Below, one piece after another: positions 57,510 to 64,000 of a stretch of DNA of 64,000 nucleotides; within the stretch, counting starts at the first letter, position 1, and each line of letters starts with the position of its first letter. The DNA is taken from the NCBI GenBank assembly GCA_963739645.1, contig CAVUBM010000011.1, positions 50,677 to 114,676 on the forward strand, in the 5' to 3' direction. This stretch comes from JASHPR01 sp963739645. Its GTDB lineage: Bacteria; Actinomycetota; Actinomycetes; Streptosporangiales; Streptosporangiaceae. The position numbers and the translations under genes are program-made. The notes beneath the pieces were generated by a model. The model had not been told where the DNA came from. It made no database searches and worked only from the letters and a program-made list of their open reading frames with translations.

Positions 57510-60187
57510 TCAGCTGACGGGGGTGCCGCGCAACGACGCGAGCAGCGCGCCGAGATCGTCCGGCTTGACCAGAACGTCCCGGGCCTTGGAGCCCTCGCTC
57601 GGGCCGACGACCCCGCGGGTCTCCAGCAGGTCCATCAGCCGGCCGGCCTTGGCGAAACCGACCCGCAGCTTGCGCTGCAGCATCGAGGTGGACCCGAACT
57701 GGGTGTTGATCACCAGCTCGGCCGCCTGCAGCAGCAGCTCGAGATCGTCCCCGATGTCCGCGTCGATCTCCCGCTGCGGGCCCTCGGCCGCGCCCGACGT
57801 CCTCACGGTAGGCGGGCTCGGCCTGCTTCTTGCAGTGCGCGACGACCTCGCGGATCTCCTTCTCGGTGACGAAGGCGTTCTGCAGCCGCAGCGGCTTGCT
57901 CGCGCCCATCGGCAGGAACAGCGCGTCACCCTGGCCGATCAGCTTCTCCGCGCCCGGCTGGTCCAGGATCACCCGGCTGTCGGTCAGGCTGGAGGTGGCG
58001 AACGCCAGCCGGGACGGGACGTTGGCCTTGATCAGCCCGGTCACCACGTCCACGCTCGGGCCGCTGGGTGGCCAGCACCAGGTGGATGCCAGCCGCCCGG
58101 GCCAGCTGGGTGATCCGCACGACGCAGTCCTCCACGTCGCGCGGGGCGACCATCATCAGGTCGGCCAGCTCGTCGACGATCACCAGCAGGTACGGGTACG
58201 GCACGTAGCACGCGCTCGCTGCCGGGCGGCGCGGTGAGCTTGCCCGAGCGCACCGCCTTGTTGAAGTCGTCGATGTGCCGGAACCCGGACGCGGCCAGGT
58301 CGTCGTAGCGGCGGTCCATCTCCCCGACCACCCACTGCAGCGCGTCCGCGGCCTTCTCGGGATTGGTGATGATCGGGGTGATCAGGTGCGGGATCCCTGC
58401 GTAGGCGGCGAGCTCGACCCGCTTGGGGTCGATCAGGATCATCCGCACCTCGTCGGGGGTGGCGCGCAGCAGGACCGAGGTGATCAGCGCGTTGATGCAG
58501 GTCGACTTGCCGGCGCCGGTGGCCCCGGCGATCAGCATGTGCGGCATCTTCGCGATGTTGGCGACCACGTGCGCGCCCTCGACGTCCTTGCCGAGGCCGA
58601 CGACCATCGGGTGGTGATCGCTGGTCGCCGCCGGCGACCGCAGCACGTCACCCGAGGCTGACGATCTCCCGGTCGGTGTTGGGGATCTCCACCCCGATCG
58701 CCGACTTGCCGGGGATCGGCGACAGGATCCGCACGTCGGCGCTCTTCGACCGCGTAGGCGATGTTCTTCGACAGCGCGGTGACCCGCTCCACCTTGACCG
58801 CCGGCTGCAGTTCGATCTCGTACCTGGTCACGGTCGGCCCCCGGGTGAACCCGGTCACCTCGGCCTCGACCTCGAACTGCTCCAGCACGCCCTGCAGCGC
58901 CTCGACCATCAGGTCGTTCGCCCGGGTCCGGCTCTTCGGCGCCGTCCCCGGACGGAGCATCGCCGCGGGCGGCAGCGTGTAGCTCGCGTCGGTGGCCCCG
59001 GTCAGGGTCAGCTGCTCGGGCTTGATCAGCTCCGCCGTGCCACCGGACGCGGCGGGCTTGTCGCCGGCCGCGCCCGCGCCCGGCTCGGCGTCCTGCCAGT
59101 CCAGCGCGTGCCCGCCCTTGACCGACGGCGCCGCCGCCCCGCCGCCCGGGCCGCTGAACGCCAGCGCCTCACTGGCCGTGCCGTCGTCACCCGGCGCCAC
59201 CGGCCGGGCCACATCCCCGGAACGCGGGGGCCCGCCGCGGATGGTGCCGCCCAGCAGCGGCGAGTCGTAGGGCCGGGTGTGATCGCCGGCCTCGATGGCC
59301 TCCTGCTTCTTGCGCGAGCCGCGGGGCAGGCGCGCACCGGTCTCCGTCCCCTCGGCCTCGGTGCCCGCGGGCGGCCGGCCGTGCACGAAGCCGTTCAGCT
59401 CGGCCAGCCGGGCCGGCACCCGGTGCAGCGGCGTGCCGGTGGTCACCAGCAGGCCGAACCCGGTGATCAGGGCCAGCAGCGGCGTGGCCACCCACGCGGT
59501 GACGCTGCTGACCAGCGGCGCCGACACCGCGTAGCCGATGTAGCCGCCCGCGGCCCTGATCGTGTCCGTGCCGTCGGCCGGCCGGGGCGTCCCGTGCGCG
59601 ATGTGCAGCAGGCCGAGCCCGCCGATGAGCAGCGCGGTCCAGCCGATCACCATGCGGGCGTTGTCCGCGTTCCGGTCCGGGTGCCGCAGGTAGCGCCAGG
59701 CGAGCAGCGCCAGCAGCAGCGGCATCACCCAGGCGGCCTCGCCGAACCCGTTGCGGACCACGGCAGACAGGCCCCGGCCCACGATGCTGCCCAGATGCCA
59801 CCAGACGGCCGCGGCCGTGAGGATAGCCACGCCCAGGGTGGCCAGGCCGACCCCATCCCTGCGGTGGGCGGGGTCCAGGTCCCTGGCGTTCCGGCCGAAG
59901 GCGCGGACGGTCGCGCCGACCGTGTGCGCCAGGGCCATCCAGGCCCCGCTGAGCACGCGGGCCATCCAGCCGATCAGGATCACGACCGGGTTGGACGGGG
60001 GCGGCGGGCTGTAGCGCCGTCCGCCCGTCCGGCGGTTGGTCGCCGCGGTCCGGCCGCCGCGCTGCCGCGGGGCCGGCTTGCGGCCGGATGCGGTGCTGCC
60101 CTTCGGGCGCGCGGAACTCGCCGAGCGCGGCCGCCCGGCTGTGCCGCTCTTCGGGCGCGCGGCAGTCTTGGGCGCACGAGTCGCCAT
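57510..60187 (-). pseudogene. ftsK: DNA translocase FtsK, several frameshifts
   Basis: Septal DNA pump for chromosome segregation. ATG at 60187 starts a basic, disordered region, then four membrane helices. A linker and the motor follow: ADVRILSPIPGKSAIGVEIP-like alpha/beta part, Walker A GATGAGKSTCINAL, MILIDPKRVELAAYAGIPHL, and Walker B LLVIVDELADLMM. HLVLATQRPEVDVVTGLIKA is obtained after removing the base at 58054. The C-terminal gamma domain (LRVGFAKAGRLMDLLETRGV) would read KOPS-like sequences. Other frame changes occur near 58745, 58650, 58215 and 57800. FtsK is important in most bacteria, and every block is present, so the breaks are probably sequence errors. Confidence 0.85.
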
Positions 60188-60275
60188 GATCTCAACGGTA
60201 TCGGCGAATCCGGCCCAGAGCGACGACCGCACCCCGTGTGTCGGGCCGCGTCCAAGGCCCCACGCTGGGCGCCGA

Positions 60276-60327
60276 GGCTCGTGGATGTACCAGAAGGGTC
60301 GCTGGAGCGGCCCCATTGGTACATCCA
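60276..60327. repeat. Inverted repeat, second copy of a pair, upstream of ftsK
   Basis: Arms TGGATGTACCA (60282-60292) and TGGTACATCCA (60317-60327) are perfect 11-bp inverted repeats around a 24-nt loop. The preceding bases complete a 16-nt string GGCTCGTGGATGTACC identical to 37712-37727. It lies 90 bp upstream of ftsK (minus) and 150 bp upstream of the monooxygenase gene (plus). Confidence 0.65.
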
Positions 60328-60473
60328 TCAGGCGGAACGGTGGCCGCACGTGAGAGGTGGGGCGGCCGTGCGTGGTGTGACGCTGCCGTGCTGCGCGCCG
60401 AGGCCGTTGAGCCCCGGGTCAAGCGTTGTGTTGACGGTCGTTACCAAGACGGCATACCGTCGGCAGGGAGCCA

Positions 60474-63239
60474 GTGACGATGGGAGAGGCCGGGATGCGG
60501 ATCGCGGTCGTGGGCGGCGGCCCGGGCGGGCTGTACTTCGCGGCCCTGGCCAAGCAGCTCGACCCCAGCAGCGAGATCACCGTCTGGGAGCGGAACGCGG
60601 CCGACGACACGTTCGGCTTCGGCGTGGTGTTCTCGGACGAGACCCTGGGCGGCATCGAGCACGCCGACCCCGGGATCTACCGCGCGATGGAGCGCGAGTT
60701 CGCCCGCTGGGACGACATCGACGTGCACATCAAGGGCCAGGTGATCACCAGCGGCGGGCACGGGTTCGCCGCGCTGAGCCGCCGGCGGCTGCTGCAGATA
60801 CTCCAGCAGCGGTGCGCCGAGCTCGGCGTGAGCGTGCACTACCGCGCCGAGGCACCGCCGCCCGGCGAGCTGTCCGCGAACCACGACCTCGTGGTCGCCG
60901 CGGACGGCGCGAACTCTGGGCTGCGGAAAGCCGCGGAAGCAGCGTACGGGCCCGATCTGGAGATCAGGCGCTGCAAGTACATGTGGCTCGGCACCGACCT
61001 GGTCTTCGACGCGTTCAAGTTCTATATCGAGCCCACGCCCTACGGCGTGATGCAGATCCACGGCTACCCCTACGACGCGACCGGCAGCACGTTCATCGTG
61101 GAGATGCACGACGCGGTCTGGCAGGCGGCCGGGTTCGGCCGGATCGCCCCGCCGCAGCTGCCGCCGGGCGCGTCGGACGAGGCGTCGATCGACCGGATAC
61201 GGGAGCTGTTCGCCGGCGTGCTCGGCAGCCACCGCCTTTACGCCAATAACTCGAAGTGGATCAGCTTTGGCACGCTGCGCTGCCAGAGCTGGCGCAACGG
61301 CAACGTGATCCTGCTCGGCGACGCCGCGCACACCGCGCACTTCTCTATCGGCTCGGGGACCAAGCTGGCCATGGAGGATGCGCTCGCGCTCGCGGCCTGC
61401 CTGCACGAGCAGCCCGGGCTGGACGAGGCGCTGGCCGCGTACGAGGCCGAGCGCCGGCCGGTGGTGGCGTCCACCCAGCGCGCGGCGCAGGCCAGCCTGG
61501 AGTGGTTCGAGAACCTGGGCCAGTACACCGGCCAGGAGCCGGAGCAGTTCGCGTTCAACATCATGACCCGCAGCCGCCGGGTGACCCACGGCAACCTGCG
61601 GGTGCGCGACCCGGAGTTCGCCGACCGGATCGACGCCTGGTTCGCCGGGCACGAGAAGCGGCGCGGCATGGGCGACGGCGACGTGGTCCCGCCGATGTTC
61701 CAGCCGCTGCGGCTGCGCGGCCTGGAGCTGAAGAACCGGGTCGTGGTGTCCGCGATGGACATGTACTCGTCGGCCGACGGCACGCCGTCCGACTTCCACC
61801 TGGTGCACCTGGGCGGCAAGGCGCTCGGCGGCGCGGCGCTGGTCATGACCGAGATGGTGTGCGTGAGTCCGCAGGGGCGGATCACCCCGGGCTGCGCGGG
61901 GATGTACGCGCCCGAGCACGAGGCGGCCTGGCGCCGGGTCACCGACTTCGTGCACGGCCAGTCCACCGCCAAGGTCGGCCTGCAGCTGGGCCACTCCGGC
62001 CGCAAGGGCTCGACCAGGCTGATGTGGGAGGGCATGGACGAGCCGCTGCCCGACGGCAACTGGGAGCTGAGCGCCCCGTCGCCGCTGCCCTACCAGCCCG
62101 GGGTCAGCCAGGTACCCCGCGAGCTCACCGGGGCCGAGATGGAGCAGATCAAGCAGGAGTTCGTGGCGGCGACGCAGGCGGCGCAGCGCTGCGGTTTCGA
62201 CCTGATCGAGCTGCACTGCGCGCACGGCTACCTGCTGTCGTCGTTCATCTCGCCGGTCACCAACCGGCGCACCGACGGCTACGGCGGGTCGCTGGCCGGG
62301 CGCCTGCGGTTCCCGCTGGAGGTGTTCGCCGCCATGCGGGCGGCCTGGCCCGCGGACCGGCCGATGACCGTCCGGATCTCGGCCACCGACTGGTACCCGG
62401 GCGGGATCACCGGCGAGGACGCCATCGAGATCGCGGAGGCCTTCGCCGGGGCGGGCGCCGACGCCATCGACGTGTCCACGGGGCAGGTCACGCCCGGGGA
62501 GACCCCGGCGTTCGGCCGGTCCTATCAGACCCCGTTCGCGGACGCGATCCGCAACCGGACGGGCATCGCCACGATCGCGGTCGGCGTGATCTCCTCCTAC
62601 GACGACGTGAACTCGCTGATCCTGGCCGGGCGGGCCGACCTGTGCGCGCTCGGCCGCGCCCACCTGTACGACCCGAACTGGACCCTGCACGCCGCGGCCG
62701 AGCAGGGCTACGATGGGCCGGCCGCTGCGTGGCCCGATCCCTGGAAGGCGGGCAGCAGGCCGCCGCAGACGGGGCGCACGGACGGGCCGCGGCCGAGGCT
62801 GCAGCTGATCAGGGAGGGCGACCCGGGCACCCGGCACGCCCGGTGGCAGCCTGGCGGCGGACCGCACGGGAGGAGAGCAGATGGCGCTGGAGCGGGTGAA
62901 CCCATCGTCGCTGCCACGGCCGTCCGGGTTCTCGCACGCGGTGATCACCACCGGCGGCACGCTGGTGTTCCTGGCCGGCCAGACCGCGCTCGGCCCGGAC
63001 GGCAGGATCGTGGGCGACACGGTCGCCGCGCAGTTCGGCCGGGCGCTGGCCAACCTGCTCGAGGCGCTGCGGGCCGCGGGCGGCTCCCCCGCGCACCTGG
63101 CCAGCCTGACCGTGTACGTGGTGGGCCTCGACGACTACCGGGAACAGGGCCGCGAGATCGGCGCCGTCTGGCGGGAGGCGGCCGGCCGGGACTACCCGGC
63201 GATGGCCGCGGTCGGGGTGACCCGACTGTGGGACCCTGA
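60474..63239 (+). CDS. Fused flavin monooxygenase / Old Yellow Enzyme-like reductase (anthraniloyl-CoA or salicylyl-CoA hydroxylase type)
   Basis: Two-domain enzyme. Residues 1-400: FAD monooxygenase with VVGGGPGGLYFAALAKQ, VVAADGANSGLRK and LLGDAAHTAHFSIGSGTKLA. Residues 405 to about 770: Old Yellow Enzyme-like FMN domain with PLRLRGLELKNRVVVSAMDM, GYLLSSFISPVTNRRTDGYG, and CALGRAHLYDPNWTLHAA. This matches the 2-aminobenzoyl-CoA monooxygenase/reductase of Azoarcus and proteins annotated as bifunctional salicylyl-CoA 5-hydroxylase/oxidoreductase. Start GTG follows CAGGGAG. The conserved part ends near 62860, yet the frame stays open to 63239 across the whole RidA gene; a lost stop by frameshift is likely, with the other frame stopping at 62899. 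Confidence 0.87.
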   Translation: MTMGEAGMRIAVVGGGPGGLYFAALAKQLDPSSEITVWERNAADDTFGFGVVFSDETLGGIEHADPGIYRAMEREFARWDDIDVHIKGQVITSGGHGFAALSRRRLLQILQQRCAELGVSVHYRAEAPPPGELSANHDLVVAADGANSGLRKAAEAAYGPDLEIRRCKYMWLGTDLVFDAFKFYIEPTPYGVMQIHGYPYDATGSTFIVEMHDAVWQAAGFGRIAPPQLPPGASDEASIDRIRELFAGVLGSHRLYANNSKWISFGTLRCQSWRNGNVILLGDAAHTAHFSIGSGTKLAMEDALALAACLHEQPGLDEALAAYEAERRPVVASTQRAAQASLEWFENLGQYTGQEPEQFAFNIMTRSRRVTHGNLRVRDPEFADRIDAWFAGHEKRRGMGDGDVVPPMFQPLRLRGLELKNRVVVSAMDMYSSADGTPSDFHLVHLGGKALGGAALVMTEMVCVSPQGRITPGCAGMYAPEHEAAWRRVTDFVHGQSTAKVGLQLGHSGRKGSTRLMWEGMDEPLPDGNWELSAPSPLPYQPGVSQVPRELTGAEMEQIKQEFVAATQAAQRCGFDLIELHCAHGYLLSSFISPVTNRRTDGYGGSLAGRLRFPLEVFAAMRAAWPADRPMTVRISATDWYPGGITGEDAIEIAEAFAGAGADAIDVSTGQVTPGETPAFGRSYQTPFADAIRNRTGIATIAVGVISSYDDVNSLILAGRADLCALGRAHLYDPNWTLHAAAEQGYDGPAAAWPDPWKAGSRPPQTGRTDGPRPRLQLIREGDPGTRHARWQPGGGPHGRRADGAGAGEPIVAATAVRVLARGDHHRRHAGVPGRPDRARPGRQDRGRHGRRAVRPGAGQPARGAAGRGRLPRAPGQPDRVRGGPRRLPGTGPRDRRRLAGGGRPGLPGDGRGRGDPTVGP

Positions 63240-63279
63240 GGCGCTGGTCGAGATCCAGGGGTACGCGGTCATCGGCTGA
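62881..63279 (+). CDS. RidA family protein
   Basis: 132 residues. ATG at 62881 follows GGGAGGAGAG. The RidA/YjgF pattern is clear: VNPSSLPRPSGFSHAVITTG, VFLAGQTALGPDGRIVGDTV, QFGRALANLLEALRAAGG, YPAMAAVGVTRLWDPEALVE. RidA proteins hydrolyse reactive enamine/imine intermediates. Directly following an anthraniloyl-CoA type hydroxylase, it may act on the amino-cyclohexene product of that enzyme. It reads in a different frame from the open tail of the preceding gene. Confidence 0.88.
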   Translation: MALERVNPSSLPRPSGFSHAVITTGGTLVFLAGQTALGPDGRIVGDTVAAQFGRALANLLEALRAAGGSPAHLASLTVYVVGLDDYREQGREIGAVWREAAGRDYPAMAAVGVTRLWDPEALVEIQGYAVIG

Positions 63280-63290
63280 CCGCGGCCTGG

Positions 63291-64000
63291 CTAGCCGCCG
63301 GTGACCGCGAGCACGTGGGCGCGCGCCGGCCCGGACAGCCGGTCTTTCATGCTCCTGAACGCGACATCCGCCCGCAGCCCGTTCCACCCGGCTGGCAGCA
63401 GTTCGGGGGGCAGGCCGGGATCGAGGAACGGCAGCCGCCGCCAGGCGGTGAGCGCCCGGACGTAGTCGGCAAAGGCCTCGCCCGCCGGTGCCCCGCCCCG
63501 GGCGTCCCCTGCGCCGTCCCAGCGCTCGAGGACCGGCCCGGCGGAATCGAGGAACGCCTGGTACAGCTGCTGCAGCCGGTTCAGGTCCCACCACCGGCCG
63601 ACCTGCTCGCGCACGTCGCCGAAGGCCAGGTACTCGGCGCGGAACAGGTTCACGTAGCCGGCCAGGCCGCTGCGCTCGAGCACGTCGGCGGTCTCGCCGG
63701 CCAGGTGACCGGGCGCGATCCAGACGCCCGCGGACACCGTGCCGAATCCGAGCCAGGTCAGCCGCGACCGCAGCGTGTGCCGTCTGCGCCGTTCCGGCTC
63801 CGGAACGCTGAACACGGCCAGCAGCCAGCCGTCGCCCGGCCGGGCCCGGGGCCGGTCAAAGATCCGCCGGTCGCCCTCGGCCAGGATGCCGCGGCCCAGG
63901 GCGGACAGGGCGTAGCCCGCGGCGCCGTCGCGGCGGTCAGGCTCGAGCACCCCGCGCTGCTTGAGCCGCGAGATCGACGACCGCACGGCGGGCTCGTCGG
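63291..64000 (-). CDS. PaaX family transcriptional regulator, partial (N-terminus beyond window)
   Basis: The visible 236 residues start in the winged-helix part (VRSSISRLKQRGVLEPDRR) and continue through the PaaX ligand/C-terminal domains: WLLAVFSVPEPERRRRHTLR, RLTWLGFGTVSAGVWIAPG, and PFLDPGLPPELLPAGWNG. PaaX represses phenylacetate genes and responds to phenylacetyl-CoA; relatives regulate other aromatic acyl-CoA pathways. It converges on the monooxygenase-RidA pair with an 11-bp gap, so it is a plausible regulator of an aromatic-CoA route. It is truncated at position 64000. Confidence 0.88.
   Translation of the reverse strand, partial: DEPAVRSSISRLKQRGVLEPDRRDGAAGYALSALGRGILAEGDRRIFDRPRARPGDGWLLAVFSVPEPERRRRHTLRSRLTWLGFGTVSAGVWIAPGHLAGETADVLERSGLAGYVNLFRAEYLAFGDVREQVGRWWDLNRLQQLYQAFLDSAGPVLERWDGAGDARGGAPAGEAFADYVRALTAWRRLPFLDPGLPPELLPAGWNGLRADVAFRSMKDRLSGPARAHVLAVTGG

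Noticed and set aside
60441..63053. An 870-codon minus-strand open frame antisense to the monooxygenase/reductase
   Set aside because: Composition is that of an antisense shadow (Arg, Val, Gly, His, Gln) without recognisable domains.

Overview
The window is 64 kb of very GC-rich DNA with actinobacterial gene order. It carries a DUF1707/DUF4190 protein, DUF397, DUF3046, the DUF3046-recA-recX-rny-miaB-miaA-dapF-hflX order, and the ftsK / RodZ-like / rimO / pgsA / cinA / clgR order. A mycelial actinomycete of the Streptomyces/Streptosporangiales kind is the best guess; family or genus cannot be fixed from the sequence alone. No tRNA, rRNA, CRISPR array, prophage or transposase gene was seen.

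Layout. 0-9 kb: hemW, a small membrane protein, lepA, rpsT, holA, hutI and hflX. 9.3-15.6 kb: a glyoxylate/glycolate module of malate synthase followed by the three glycolate oxidase subunits glcD-glcE-glcF, with glcF out of frame next to a 15-bp tandem repeat. 15.7-18.4 kb: a ribbon-helix-helix regulator with a palindromic operator array, a DUF4097 protein, a small protein, an ATP-binding anti-sigma-like protein and a DUF397 protein. 18.5-30 kb: dapF, miaA, a LigB-like protein, miaB, an S9 peptidase, rny, recX and recA (with an SOS box), DUF3046. 30.1-35.5 kb: a four-gene polyhydroxyalkanoate/acyl-CoA operon (acyl-CoA synthetase, PHA synthase, PHA depolymerase, acyl-CoA dehydrogenase), with ATGA overlaps at two of its three junctions. 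35.7-37.7 kb: a DUF3311 protein and a sodium:solute symporter. 37.9-44.5 kb: an Lhr-type helicase and a glutamate-cysteine ligase family protein. 44.6-52.5 kb: a tiny membrane protein, a gutted histidine ammonia-lyase, then a sugar uptake locus (ROK regulator, ABC binding protein, two permeases, family 3 glycosidase). 52.5-60.2 kb: Rrf2, clgR, cinA, pgsA, rimO, a RodZ-like protein and ftsK. 60.5-64 kb: a fused flavin monooxygenase/Old-Yellow-Enzyme protein of the anthraniloyl-CoA (salicylyl-CoA) hydroxylase type, a RidA protein and a PaaX regulator cut by the window edge.

Two window-wide observations matter most. First, a family of G-rich repeats of about 75-115 bp sits inside conserved protein genes (dapF, lhr, a family 3 glycosidase, and a fragment in an acyl-CoA dehydrogenase), at loops or linkers of the encoded proteins. 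In dapF and the glycosidase it is read through without a stop. This resembles intragenic palindromic elements such as the Rickettsia RPEs, and I do not recognise a named actinobacterial equivalent. Second, frameshifts are frequent from about 20 kb on and dense from about 45.8 to 58.8 kb, and they hit essential genes (ftsK, pgsA). At least ten can be repaired by removing one base that creates a CpG. Sequence error is therefore the likelier explanation, and boundaries in that stretch are approximate.
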